From Sinomicrobium weinanense (GTDB taxonomy: Bacteria > Bacteroidota > Bacteroidia > Flavobacteriales > Flavobacteriaceae), in contig NZ_JAHKRR010000001.1 in NCBI RefSeq assembly GCF_018863395.1, positions 1,054,001 through 1,118,000 on the forward strand: a stretch of 64,000 nt of DNA, given 5' to 3'. Positions 36,090-44,829 of the stretch are shown here, in pieces (the stretch's first letter is position 1; every line of letters begins with the position of its first letter). Under the pieces are notes generated by a model. The model did no database searches. It was not told the DNA's origin and saw nothing but the letters and a program-made list of their open reading frames with translations. The translations under genes were made by a program, and so were the position numbers.

Positions 36090-36815
36090 TTGAAAACTTT
36101 AAACAACAAATACGGAAAAATATATCTTATTCCCTCCACCCTGGGCGATACAGACCCCATGCAGGTGCTCCCGCTGTCTGTAAAGGCCATTATAGGCGAA
36201 ACGGACCACTACATCGTGGAGAACGAAAAATCCGCAAGGCGGTTTATAAAAAGTACCTGCCCGGAAAAAGCTCAAAACCAGCTACAAATCCAGGTACTGA
36301 ATAAATATACACCTTCGGAAGCAATTCCAGGGTTTTTATCTCCATGCCTGGAAGGACTGAATGTGGGGGTCATTTCCGAGGCGGGTTGCCCCGGTATTGC
36401 AGACCCCGGTGCCGAAATCGCCGCACTGGCCCATGAAAAAGACATTACCACAGTCCCCCTGGTCGGCCCTTCTTCTATATTTCTAGCCCTGATGGCCAGC
36501 GGTATGAACGGGCAAAGTTTTGCTTTTAACGGATATCTTCCGATCGACAAAACAAAACGACGCCAGGAAATCAAAAAACTGGAAAAGCGTTCTGCCGATC
36601 TCGACCAGTCCCAGATCTTCATAGAAACACCTTACCGCAACGACCAGTTACTGGCCGACCTTTCCTCTACACTGAAGACCAATACCCGAGTCTGTGTGGC
36701 TTGTGACATTACCCTCCCTACCGAGTTTATACACACAAAGCCTGCCGGGCAATGGAAAAAGAATACGGAAAGCCTGCATAAAAGGCCGTGTATCTTTATC
36801 ATTCACGCCCGTTGA
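36090..36815 (+). CDS. RsmI-like SAM-dependent methyltransferase (tetrapyrrole methylase fold)
   Basis: 241 aa with a TTG start at 36090. No ATG or GTG gives the conserved KYGKIYLIPSTLGD opening. GLNVGVISEAGCPGIADPGAEIAALAHE, of which ISEAGCPGIADPG is the diagnostic core, and VPLVGPSSIFLALMASG place it in the family of RsmI, which 2'-O-methylates C1402 of 16S rRNA. Bacteroidota often have a second gene of this kind beside true rsmI, and this looks like the second type because its N-terminus differs. The target is therefore uncertain. Confidence 0.82.
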   Translation: MKTLNNKYGKIYLIPSTLGDTDPMQVLPLSVKAIIGETDHYIVENEKSARRFIKSTCPEKAQNQLQIQVLNKYTPSEAIPGFLSPCLEGLNVGVISEAGCPGIADPGAEIAALAHEKDITTVPLVGPSSIFLALMASGMNGQSFAFNGYLPIDKTKRRQEIKKLEKRSADLDQSQIFIETPYRNDQLLADLSSTLKTNTRVCVACDITLPTEFIHTKPAGQWKKNTESLHKRPCIFIIHAR

Positions 36816-36873
36816 CCGTACGGGAATAATCCACTAAGAAATCATTTTTATAATTACCGGCTGGCCCAAAAAA

Positions 36874-36908
36874 CAAAACCCCGAGCCTTTATCCGGCCCG
36901 GGGTTTTG
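36874..36908. terminator. Bidirectional terminator between convergent genes
   Basis: CAAAACCCCGAGCC and GGCCCGGGGTTTTG form a 14-base stem with one mismatch and a short loop, flanked by A- and T-runs on both sides, between the methyltransferase and the lysozyme-like gene. Confidence 0.88.
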
Positions 36909-36930
36909 AAAAACGTATGTTTAACCAATT

Positions 36931-37557
36931 TTAAATCTTTGCTTTTTTATCCGGTTGGATATAGGATGTATCATACCCGGAAAACTTTCTCATATAATAG
37001 CGAATAGAAGTTCCGTTGGCATCTTTAAACCCTGTAACTCCTCCGGAACGAAGGTAGGTTTTTACATTCCCCGGCCCTGCCAGATGTGCGGCAGCCAGAA
37101 TACCGGATTCCGTAACATACACTCCTCCGATGCGCTTTCCGACAGATCGCTTTATATCCCTGCGAAGCACCCATTTGTTCCGTGCCGTATTAGCTATGAA
37201 TGCGCGCTCCTGTAATTCCGGGTCATTGAGAAAATCTGAAGAATCGTGAATACCTATTAATCTTAAGGTAGATGCTCCGAACTGGTATTTCCCTATATAC
37301 CCCAGGTGATTGGTGACAAAATAATCGCCCCTGGACTCCTTGAACCCCAGAGCTTCCTTAAAGCCTACAAACGATTTTCCAAGAAACGGGGGGGTTACTT
37401 CAACCAGAGGTTCTTCTTCCATGGATACCGTATTCAATAAAGATCCGGTTACCTTGAAATTCTCATTGATCTCTATCTCTTTAATTGAGGTGAACCCCAA
37501 ACTTATAAAGATCAGAAAGATGATTAAAATAGAATATTTTAGTATATTCTTTCTCAT
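36931..37557 (-). CDS. Lysozyme-like (lytic transglycosylase-type) exported protein
   Basis: 208 aa. An N-terminal membrane segment (LKYSILIIFLIFISLGF) acts as signal peptide or anchor. The body has GFKESRGDYFVTNHLGYIGKYQFGASTLRLIG. There the Glu of KESRG, GYIGKYQFG and the following Leu-rich helix resemble the catalytic part of goose-type/SLT lysozymes. AAAHLAGPGNVKTYLRSGG, read from about residue 158, fits the substrate-binding end. It is probably a periplasmic murein-cleaving enzyme; activity is inferred from motifs only. It lies downstream of mltG, another murein enzyme, on the same strand. Confidence 0.72.
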   Translation of the reverse strand: MRKNILKYSILIIFLIFISLGFTSIKEIEINENFKVTGSLLNTVSMEEEPLVEVTPPFLGKSFVGFKEALGFKESRGDYFVTNHLGYIGKYQFGASTLRLIGIHDSSDFLNDPELQERAFIANTARNKWVLRRDIKRSVGKRIGGVYVTESGILAAAHLAGPGNVKTYLRSGGVTGFKDANGTSIRYYMRKFSGYDTSYIQPDKKAKI

Positions 37558-37777
37558 TGAATATGATTTCTTCGAGGCTTATGGGACTATAATATTACAT
37601 TCCGAAAACGGATCCGATAAACCGAAAAAACTACTTAAAATTTGCGGGGGCAAATATACAACTTTTTTATAAACCTGAAAATCAAAGTGTTAATTTATTC
37701 TAAAAATCGTTTTTGCCTTTTTGTAATAATTTGTGTTTTTAAATATACAATAAAAATTTAGACCCGCTTATTCTTTT

Positions 37778-38821
37778 TTACCGGTGTATTTTCTGATCGT
37801 TCAACCATCTCACGTATTCCTGTTTATTGGCATTGTGCTGCGAGAGCGTTTTGGAAAATTTGTGATACCCTGGCTGATTTATATTGGCCACAAAATAATA
37901 GTAATCGTGCTTTTCCGGAGCAAGTACGGCATCGATAGAAGAAATGTCGGGCATGGCAATAGGGCCTGGCGGGAGTCCGGCATATTTGTATGTATTGTAC
38001 GGAGAGTCTATTTCCAGGTCTTTATACAACACTCTTTTAATGATGGTATCAAAGTCCCCGGTGTGTTTTTTTATGGCGTAGATCACTGTGGGGTCGGCCT
38101 GAAGCAGGATGTTCTTGCGCAACCTGTTCAGATACACTCCTGCCACGCGGGGCCTTTCGTCGGCCCTGGCTGTTTCCTTCTGTACGATGGAGGCCAGCGT
38201 TATAACCTGTTCCCTGTCCAGGTTCTGGCTACGGGCGCGAGCCAGGCGTTCTTCGTTCCAGAAACGGTGGTATTCTTTCAACATCCGCTGGCGAAACTCT
38301 TCTGCCGAAGTGTTCCAGAAAAACTCATAGCTGTTGGGAATATAAAGGCTCAGGGCCTCCGCTTCGGTAAGCTGTATACTGTCCAGAAATACACTGTCTT
38401 TAAATGCTTTTACCAGCGATGTGCTGTCTGCCTCTACCTGCATAGCTATCCGCCCGGCGAGTTTTTCCAGAGTCTCCTGGTTGTTAAAAGAGACCTTGAC
38501 CGGGGTGTTCTTACTACGCAGGGTATTTACAATATCGTTATTGCTCATCCCTTTTTTAATCACGTATTTTCCCGGTTTCAGATGAGTGGTATACCCTTTT
38601 TTTTCTGCTACCTGTTCAAAGGTTCCTATATTTTTCAGAAGGGGCTCCAATTGCTCTTTTACTTCCGAAAAATGTGCCCCGGTCGGTACATATACATAGG
38701 CTTCTTTATTATTAAAGCCCGTATTCGGGGCAAATACAGCCGTATAGACCTTATATACAAAAAATAATCCCAGGACAACTCCCAGGAGTAATATGATTAC
38801 TATTATTTTCCGAAGATACAT
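37778..38821 (-). CDS. mltG: Endolytic transglycosylase MltG (YceG family)
   Basis: 347 aa. One N-terminal transmembrane helix (IIVIILLLGVVLGLFFVYKV) is followed by a LysM-like subdomain (YVPTGAHFSEVKEQL). The catalytic domain contains ASIVQKETARADERPRVAGVYLNRL (catalytic Glu in VQKE) and the conserved YNTYKYAGLPPGPIAMPD. It cuts nascent peptidoglycan in the inner-membrane/periplasm space and is thought to end glycan strands. It is in line with the GNAT and dapF genes upstream, a common flavobacterial gene order. Confidence 0.94.
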   Translation of the reverse strand: MYLRKIIVIILLLGVVLGLFFVYKVYTAVFAPNTGFNNKEAYVYVPTGAHFSEVKEQLEPLLKNIGTFEQVAEKKGYTTHLKPGKYVIKKGMSNNDIVNTLRSKNTPVKVSFNNQETLEKLAGRIAMQVEADSTSLVKAFKDSVFLDSIQLTEAEALSLYIPNSYEFFWNTSAEEFRQRMLKEYHRFWNEERLARARSQNLDREQVITLASIVQKETARADERPRVAGVYLNRLRKNILLQADPTVIYAIKKHTGDFDTIIKRVLYKDLEIDSPYNTYKYAGLPPGPIAMPDISSIDAVLAPEKHDYYYFVANINQPGYHKFSKTLSQHNANKQEYVRWLNDQKIHR

Positions 38822-38954
38822 TGTTGGATTTACTGTTTTTTTAGATTTTAGAGGTTAGATAATAGATTTGTGTTTTCAGGTTCAGTTTATCCCGGATACT
38901 TCAAAAACCGGGCAGGTTAAAAACTTCCTATTTCTAACCTCTCAAACCTAAGGT

Positions 38955-39482
38955 CTAACTTCTGTTTATTTTTTGATATAATATTTCGTTCTTGAACTCC
39001 CCTTCGGTGAAATGCCAGTCTTTTTTGACTCCTACCCTTTCAAATCCGAGGTTGGAGAACAATTGTATACTTGCCGCATTGTCTTCGGTGATATTAGCAT
39101 AAAGCTGGTGCACTCCCAGTCTGGCAAAGGAATAATTGATCAGCAGCCGTAGTGCCTCAGTCCCGACACCCCTGTTCCGGTTGCCTTCTTCCAGGACCAC
39201 AATACCTACCCCTGCCCTTTTGTTTTTCGGGTTAAAATCGAACAGGTCTATAAAGCCGAGGAGTTTTTCATTGTAGTCCGAAATGGCCAGTCGAAGCTGT
39301 TTAACCTCATAAATATCCTTGTGACTGTTTTTAAGGTATTCCCTGAGTACGTAACGGGAATATGGCGCCTGGGTTTCACTGACCTCCCATACGGTCTCAT
39401 CATTTTCCAGCCGGTACAGGAAATCCAGGTCTTCGGGCTCCAATGCTCTTAAAAAGATATTTTTTCCGGTCAGTGTTACCAT
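38955..39482 (-). CDS. GNAT-family N-acetyltransferase (RimJ/SpeG-like)
   Basis: 175 aa. LRALEPEDLDFLYRLENDETVWEVS is the N-terminal helix-loop of RimJ/RimL/SpeG-type enzymes. GVGIVVLEEGNRNRGVGTEALRLL holds the acetyl-CoA pyrophosphate loop (key part NRGVGTEAL). LYANITEDNAASIQLFSNLGFERVG is the usual last third. It acetylates an amino group on a protein or small molecule. It lies between dapF and mltG in the same direction; whether it has a role in wall synthesis is unknown. Confidence 0.9.
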   Translation of the reverse strand: MVTLTGKNIFLRALEPEDLDFLYRLENDETVWEVSETQAPYSRYVLREYLKNSHKDIYEVKQLRLAISDYNEKLLGFIDLFDFNPKNKRAGVGIVVLEEGNRNRGVGTEALRLLINYSFARLGVHQLYANITEDNAASIQLFSNLGFERVGVKKDWHFTEGEFKNEILYQKINRS

Positions 39483-39508
39483 TCTTGATCAAAATTATCC
39501 ATCGGCTC

Positions 39509-39536
39509 CCTGTGCTTCGACTGTGCTCAGCACAGG
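39509..39536. repeat. REP-like palindrome with CTTCGACTGTGCTCAG core
   Basis: CCTGTGC (39509-39515) and GCACAGG (39530-39536) pair around a core shared with elements A and C: CTTCGACTGTGCTCAG at 39515-39530. It lies between the dapF and GNAT genes. Confidence 0.55.
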
Positions 39537-39607
39537 CTCTTCTGTTCAGGGACCGCCGCTCAGGAACCTACTCTGTTCCCGGCTTATCGTAATTTACAAA
39601 ATTTTTC

Positions 39608-40387
39608 TTACAGAACGTTTATTTTTCCCTGAAATACTCTTGTTGCGGGGCCTTCCAGGAATACTTTTTCGTATTTTCCGTTCTTTTCCTCAAACGATAC
39701 TCTGAGTTTTCCTCCAGGGGTATCAAGCATAATAAGGTTTCCGGTGGCTTTGCCCGTGCGGTGCATGGCAATGGCCACAGCGGTGACACCCGTACCGCAG
39801 GACAGCGTTTCATCTTCCACACCCCGTTCGTATGTCCTTACCTTAAATTCATTATCCTTTACCGGGCTAACAAAGTTGATATTGCTCCCATTCCTGCCGT
39901 ATTTTCCATAACGAAGTTTTTCTCCTCCGGCCTTTACATCAAAATGGTCTATATCTTTTATTTCCTGTACGTGGTGCGGAGACCCGGTATTCAGAAATAC
40001 GTAATTGTCGAAAATCTCGATCCGGTCTACATCTGTCATCTGCAGGCATACCCGGTCTTCTTGCACGGTAGCATGGTGTATGCCGTCGACAGCCAGAAAG
40101 CGTGCTTTTTCTTCCACTATTCCCAGAAAGCGTGCAAAAGCCACAATACATCTGCCGCCGTTGCCGCACATAGAACTTTCATTACCGTCGGCATTGTAAT
40201 ACACCATACGGAAATCCGCATCCGCATCGTTTTCGAGCAGGATGAGGCCGTCAGCCCCTATGCCAAATTTTCGGTCGCAAAGCCTGGCAACCAGTTTGGT
40301 ATCATTTTTGGGAAATTCCCGATGACGATTATCGATCATTACAAAATCGTTTCCCGTACCCTGATATTTATAAAAGTCTAGGTGCAT
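39608..40387 (-). CDS. dapF: Diaminopimelate epimerase
   Basis: 259 aa. FYKYQGTGNDFVMIDNR is the family start. NADGNESSMCGNGGRC holds the first catalytic Cys and ETLSCGTGVTAVAIA the second. It turns LL- into meso-diaminopimelate for lysine and peptidoglycan. The next genes downstream (GNAT, mltG, lysozyme-like) run the same way, so a wall-related transcription unit is likely. A -7 candidate lies 47 bases upstream. Confidence 0.97.
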   Translation of the reverse strand: MHLDFYKYQGTGNDFVMIDNRHREFPKNDTKLVARLCDRKFGIGADGLILLENDADADFRMVYYNADGNESSMCGNGGRCIVAFARFLGIVEEKARFLAVDGIHHATVQEDRVCLQMTDVDRIEIFDNYVFLNTGSPHHVQEIKDIDHFDVKAGGEKLRYGKYGRNGSNINFVSPVKDNEFKVRTYERGVEDETLSCGTGVTAVAIAMHRTGKATGNLIMLDTPGGKLRVSFEEKNGKYEKVFLEGPATRVFQGKINVL

Positions 40388-40433
40388 TCGTTCTTTGGTT
40401 TAAACCGGAATCCGGCATATGGTTCAGACAGGG

Positions 40434-40441
40434 CAAATATA
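40434..40441 (-). promoter_or_regulatory. Candidate -7 element of dapF
   Basis: CAAATATA reads TATATTTG on the minus strand (TAnnTTTG), 47 bases before the dapF start. Confidence 0.45.
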
Positions 40442-40483
40442 CAATTTAACAGCTATTTCCCCCCTGTTAAACTGCCGTTAAAG

Positions 40484-40516
40484 TTGAAATGTTAAAATAA
40501 TAAACTCTTAAATTTG
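40484..40516 (+). promoter_or_regulatory. Promoter of htrA (TTG-N22-TAAATTTG)
   Basis: TTG at 40484-40486 and TAAATTTG at 40509-40516, 22 bases apart. A start of transcription near 40521 would give a leader of about 205 bases before the ATG at 40729. Confidence 0.55.
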
Positions 40517-40530
40517 AATGTTAAAATAAA

Positions 40531-40634
40531 CTGCGGGAGAGCACTGCCTGGCTTAGGCAAGGGCTTTTCTGCCGAACAAATATATAAATCCGGTGAGGGG
40601 CACTGTGCCCGCTAACCCCAAAGGCACAGACCGG
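40531..40634 (+). ncRNA. Putative structured 5' leader of htrA mRNA
   Basis: Hairpin 1: TGCCT (40545-40549)/AGGCA (40555-40559). Second module: CCGGT (40590-40594) with ACCGG (40630-40634), and CTGTGCC (40603-40609) with GGCACAG (40623-40629). GGGG at 40597-40600 can pair with CCCC at 40616-40619, giving an H-type pseudoknot. I know no named RNA family with this layout. The structure is drawn by eye, without energy calculation or comparison. Confidence 0.35.
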
Positions 40635-40728
40635 AGATCTCGTTCCACCTCTCTCTTTCGGGTGACAACAAAAGATAAAAACCAGATTCATAATTAATAG
40701 ATTCGATAAATTCTAAAATTTCAAACCT

Positions 40729-42117
40729 ATGAAAAAGTTTATTGGTCTGCTTACAGTATCCGTCCTTGGAGGACTTATTACTTTGGGAGTTTATAAAGCC
40801 TTTTTCGAAAAAGGCGAGGTTATTGTCGAAACCCGGGACAATACCCCCAATTTCGTAACGGCAAGCTACAACTCCTCTCCTCTTGTAGCGGCGGAAGCTA
40901 CGGACTTTACAGTGGCAGCAGAAAAAACAGTACACGCCGTGGTACACGTAACCAATCGTATGACCAGCAGGGCCCCGATGAGCCTTCGCGATCTTTTTTA
41001 CGGAAACGCCAGGGAGCGTACCCAGGTAGGAACAGGTTCGGGAGTCATTATTTCCCCCGATGGGTATATCGTTACCAACAACCACGTTATTGACGGGGCT
41101 ACCGAACTTTCCGTGACCCTGAACAACAACAAGACCTATACGGCCGAGCTCATCGGTTCCGATCCGTCTACGGATATAGCGTTGATAAAGGTAGATGCCG
41201 ATGAAGACCTGCCTTATCTCGCTTTCGGAGATTCTGACGGCGCCAAGGTAGGAGAATGGGTCCTGGCCGTGGGGAATCCGTTTAACCTCACCTCTACGGT
41301 GACAGCAGGGATTATCAGTGCCAAATCACGGGATTTGAGCGGAACCAACAAAAGCCAGTCCTTTATCCAGACCGATGCTGCGGTAAACCCCGGAAACAGT
41401 GGTGGGGCTCTTGTAAACACCAGGGGTGACCTTATCGGTATCAACACCGCCATCACTTCACGTACGGGAACATATATCGGCTATGCCTTTGCCGTGCCCA
41501 GCAACATTGCCAAAAAAGTAGTGGAAGACCTCCTGGAATACGGTAATGTACAAAAAGGACTGCTCGGAGTGTCTATCATTCCAAAAAACTCCCGCTATGC
41601 CGTAGAAAACGGTATTAACGATATCGAGGGCGTGTATGTCGGTGGTGTTGAAGAAGATTCCGGAGCCGAAAAAGCAGGGATCACGGAAGGGGATATCATT
41701 AAGAATATAGACGATATCAAAATACGCAAGTTTGCCGACCTCACGGGATACCTGAACTCTAAACGTCCCGGTAACGTGGTTAAAGTTACTGTGGACCGGG
41801 ATGGAAAAACCAGGACCTTCCCGGTAAAGCTGAGCAAAATAAACACTTTTGTGTTGAACAATCTGGGCATGCAGGTAAAAAACATTTCCGAAAAAGATAA
41901 AAAGAGGTTCAATATCGATGGCGGGGTAAAAATCACCCGGACATCACCTTATCTCAGCAATGCTCACCTGGAAGGCAGAATATTAGTTGAGATCAATGGC
42001 AGCAGGATATCAAATGTCGAAGATGCCAAAGAGATCGCTTCAAAGATCAATCCCAATGAAAAGAATGTGATGCTTATCCTCAATGAAAAAGGAGAAGCTG
42101 AAAGATATTTATTCTAA
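40729..42117 (+). CDS. htrA: DegP/HtrA-family serine protease with PDZ domains
   Basis: 462 aa. An N-terminal hydrophobic segment (residues 4-26) exports or anchors it in the periplasm. Trypsin-like triad: His119 in IVTNNHVIDG, Asp149 in STDIALIKVD, Ser224 in NPGNSGGALVN. PDZ 1 starts near 275 (KGLLGVSIIP); a second shorter PDZ-like part lies after 370 (LNNLGMQVKN). It degrades or refolds damaged envelope proteins. It is transcribed alone, with a long possibly structured leader and a strong terminator. Confidence 0.95.
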   Translation: MKKFIGLLTVSVLGGLITLGVYKAFFEKGEVIVETRDNTPNFVTASYNSSPLVAAEATDFTVAAEKTVHAVVHVTNRMTSRAPMSLRDLFYGNARERTQVGTGSGVIISPDGYIVTNNHVIDGATELSVTLNNNKTYTAELIGSDPSTDIALIKVDADEDLPYLAFGDSDGAKVGEWVLAVGNPFNLTSTVTAGIISAKSRDLSGTNKSQSFIQTDAAVNPGNSGGALVNTRGDLIGINTAITSRTGTYIGYAFAVPSNIAKKVVEDLLEYGNVQKGLLGVSIIPKNSRYAVENGINDIEGVYVGGVEEDSGAEKAGITEGDIIKNIDDIKIRKFADLTGYLNSKRPGNVVKVTVDRDGKTRTFPVKLSKINTFVLNNLGMQVKNISEKDKKRFNIDGGVKITRTSPYLSNAHLEGRILVEINGSRISNVEDAKEIASKINPNEKNVMLILNEKGEAERYLF

Positions 42118-42143
42118 AGGACCGTTTTCATCACAATATTTTA

Positions 42144-42194
42144 ATCCCGGATCTCAGCACTTATCAAACTGTTGAGATCCGGGATCTGTTTTTT
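42144..42194 (+). terminator. Rho-independent terminator of htrA
   Basis: ATCCCGGATCTCA (42144-42156) and its exact complement (42173-42185), a 13-base perfect stem, followed by TTTTTT. Confidence 0.88.
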
Positions 42195-42273
42195 CGCAAC
42201 ACGCCTGTAATTTAATGGGGTAATACTATTGCGATGTGTATACTGAAGCCTATACAATTATCGGGAGAGCCCT

Positions 42274-44607
42274 CTATTCCTCTATCACTTCCAGCCGGGC
42301 AAAGCGGAGCAGCAGTTTTTTGACTTCTCCGTTATCGAATTTTATCTCAGCCTTTTTGTCATTGCCCATACCTTCCATTTTGATCACTGTACCATTTCCG
42401 AAGCGGGTATGTGAAACCTTACTTCCGACAGAAAGATCGGAAGGTGCACCATTCTTATTGCCTACGGGTGTTCCGATATCGGGTTTTATTTTGCGAAGTT
42501 TTCTGAGCTGGCTTTCCGGAGGTCTTTTTTTGTCCGGCGGGGTGCTGCTTACCGGTTTATTGAGACGTAGCCTGCTTTTGTCCACCTCTCCGAAAATATC
42601 GGCGTCGATCATAGGCTTATAGCGACTGCCGGAGTCCATTGGCGGAGTGAGGTATTCCAGGTACTGTTCGTCTATTTCCTCGATAAACCTGCTGGGTTCG
42701 GCATCGATGAGTTTTCCCCAGCGATAACGGCTTTGAGTATAGGTAAGGTAGGCCTGCTTTTCTGCCCTGGTCAGGGCCACGTAAAACAGCCGCCTTTCTT
42801 CTTCGAGCTCGCTCCTGGTGTTCATACTCATGGCCGACGGGAAAAGGTCTTCTTCCATCCCCACGATATACACATAGGGAAACTCCAATCCTTTGGCCAG
42901 GTGAATGGTCATGAGGGCCACCCTGTCGTCATCTGAAGTATCCTTGTCCATATCGGTAGCCAGGGCTACATCTTCGAGGAATTCGGACAGGGAACCGGTG
43001 GCGCCGTCGATCTCCTGTTGCCCTTCTACAAAATCGCGGATACCGTTCAGCAGTTCTTCCACGTTTTCCATCCGGGCGATACCTTCCGGCGTACCGTCTT
43101 TCTTAAACTCGTGCAATAATCCGGTCTTTTTGGCCACATGCTCTGCAAGCACAAAGGCATCTGCACTCTGGGCCGTGACCTGGAAACTCTTTATCATCGT
43201 TGTAAAATCTTCCAGTTTGCGCCGGGTCCCTGCATTGATCTTAAGGTCTATTTTATCCAGGTGTTCCATAACCTCAAATATGGAACGTTTATAATGATTG
43301 GCAGCCACGGTCAGTTTTTCCAGGGTGGTCTGCCCGATCCCCCTTGCCGGGTAGTTAATGACCCTGTTCAACGCTTCCTCGTCTTTGGGGTTGATCACCA
43401 GGCGGAGGTAGGACAGTACATCTTTTATTTCCTTGCGCTGATAGAAAGACAACCCTCCGTATATCCGGTAAGGAATATCCCGTTTGCGCAGGGCATCCTC
43501 TATGGCGCGGGACTGGGAATTGGTTCGGTAAAGTACGGCAAATTCTCCGTTAGGAAGTTGATGCTGCATTTTGTTCTCAAAAATGGAACCTGCCACAAAA
43601 CGGCCTTCTTCAGCATCGGTGATACTGCGATGGACCATGATCTTGTTCCCGTCCTCATTGGCCGTCCATACCACTTTTTCCAGCCGGGTCTTGTTTTTTT
43701 CTATGACCGTGTTGGCGGCATTGACAATATTTTTTGTAGAGCGGTAATTTTGTTCCAGCCTGTATACTTTTACATCGTCATAATCCCGCTGGAAATTCAT
43801 AATGTTATTGATGTTCGCTCCCCGGAAGGCATAGATACTCTGGGCGTCGTCTCCCACTACACAAATATTCTGGAACTTGTCGCTCAATGCACGGACGATC
43901 AGGTACTGCGAATGGTTCGTATCCTGGTACTCATCTACCAGGATATAGCGGAAACGGTCCTGATATTTGGCCAGGACTTCAGGGAAACGCGTGAGCAGCT
44001 CATTGGTCTTGAGCAACAGGTCGTCAAAATCCATGGCACCGGCCTTAAAGCAACGCTCTACATAAGCGGCGTAAATATCTCCCATTCTGGGGCGTTTGGC
44101 CATGGCATCGGCCTCTACGAGTTCCGGGTTGTTAAAATAGGCCTTGACGGTGATGAGACTGTTCTTATAGGAAGATATCCTGCTCTGTACCTGTTTGTAT
44201 TTATACACGTCCTTATCCAATCCCATTTCCTTGATAATGGCATTGATAAGACGCTGGGAGTCCTGGGTGTCGTATATGGTAAAATTACTGGGGTATCCCA
44301 GCTTATCGGCTTCGAAACGAAGTATCTTGGCAAACACGGAATGGAAAGTCCCCATCCACAGATTTTTGGCCTCGCTACTACCTACGATATCGGCAATACG
44401 TTTCTTCATTTCCCGGGCTGCCTTGTTGGTAAAGGTGAGTGACAGGATATTAAAGGCATCCACACCTTTATTCATCAGGTATGCTATCCGATAGGTGAGC
44501 ACCCTTGTCTTGCCCGATCCCGCCCCGGCAATAACCATTAAGGGGCCCTCTACGTGAAGTACAGGGGCGCGTTGTGCATCGTTGAGTTCCGCTAAATATT
44601 TTTCCAC
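42274..44607 (-). CDS. UvrD/PcrA-type DNA helicase
   Basis: 777 aa, superfamily 1A. Motif I (Walker A) AGAGSGKTRVLTYRIA is at 27-42, motif II VDEYQDTNHSQY, motif III VGDDAQSIYAFRGA, motif IV LEQNYRSTKNIV, motif V-VI VALMTIHLAKGLEFPYV and RRLFYVALTRAEK. The C-terminal tail with VSHTRFGNGTVIKMEG is the Tudor-like PcrA/UvrD end that binds RNA polymerase in other bacteria. 3'-5' helicase for repair and replication conflicts. It is convergent with htrA and has no operon partner. Confidence 0.95.
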   Translation of the reverse strand: MEKYLAELNDAQRAPVLHVEGPLMVIAGAGSGKTRVLTYRIAYLMNKGVDAFNILSLTFTNKAAREMKKRIADIVGSSEAKNLWMGTFHSVFAKILRFEADKLGYPSNFTIYDTQDSQRLINAIIKEMGLDKDVYKYKQVQSRISSYKNSLITVKAYFNNPELVEADAMAKRPRMGDIYAAYVERCFKAGAMDFDDLLLKTNELLTRFPEVLAKYQDRFRYILVDEYQDTNHSQYLIVRALSDKFQNICVVGDDAQSIYAFRGANINNIMNFQRDYDDVKVYRLEQNYRSTKNIVNAANTVIEKNKTRLEKVVWTANEDGNKIMVHRSITDAEEGRFVAGSIFENKMQHQLPNGEFAVLYRTNSQSRAIEDALRKRDIPYRIYGGLSFYQRKEIKDVLSYLRLVINPKDEEALNRVINYPARGIGQTTLEKLTVAANHYKRSIFEVMEHLDKIDLKINAGTRRKLEDFTTMIKSFQVTAQSADAFVLAEHVAKKTGLLHEFKKDGTPEGIARMENVEELLNGIRDFVEGQQEIDGATGSLSEFLEDVALATDMDKDTSDDDRVALMTIHLAKGLEFPYVYIVGMEEDLFPSAMSMNTRSELEEERRLFYVALTRAEKQAYLTYTQSRYRWGKLIDAEPSRFIEEIDEQYLEYLTPPMDSGSRYKPMIDADIFGEVDKSRLRLNKPVSSTPPDKKRPPESQLRKLRKIKPDIGTPVGNKNGAPSDLSVGSKVSHTRFGNGTVIKMEGMGNDKKAEIKFDNGEVKKLLLRFARLEVIEE

Positions 44608-44829
44608 AACAGTTTTTCTTTTGCGATAAATAAATGCGTGAAATTAACCATTATGACCTTATTATTAAAACTATTTTGAGGTCTTTTATTAAGAGAATAT
44701 AAACGGGGAAGGATGTCACAAGCCTGGAGGCTTGCGACAATGGCATACGACAGAGGTTAAGGCCTGTACGGCCTTGTTGGAAAAATATTAAAGTGCATAT
44801 GTGCTTCTTCCGGCTGTCTGCCTTTAAGA
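44608..44829. repeat. Gap with two small palindromes
   Basis: CAAGCC-TGGA-GGCTTG at about 44719-44734 and AAGGCC-TGTAC-GGCCTT at about 44760-44776 are compact palindromes downstream of iorB. They may be transcription ends or worn REP copies; nothing else is seen in this 222-base gap. Confidence 0.45.

Larger units (their letters stand above)
40388..40728. other. Divergent intergenic region with htrA promoter and structured leader
   Basis: 341 bases without a gene; the 157-residue minus-strand frame entering here is not supported. It holds a -7 candidate for dapF, a full promoter for htrA and hairpins between 40531 and 40640 described separately. The tandem GAAATGTTAAAATA-type repeats at 40486-40527 surround the htrA -7 element. 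Confidence 0.6.

Noticed and set aside
37784-38767. 327-residue open frame opposite mltG
   Set aside because: Shadow of mltG, which has the family motifs and an N-terminal membrane helix.
40531-40634. Glycine riboswitch in the htrA leader
   Set aside because: GGGAGAGCAC and GCCGAACAAA recall parts of that aptamer, but the conserved CUCAGG and GGACAGA parts are missing and htrA is not a glycine gene.
43138-44442. 434-residue open frame opposite the UvrD/PcrA gene
   Set aside because: The minus strand encodes a complete helicase with all motifs; the plus-strand frame is its shadow.
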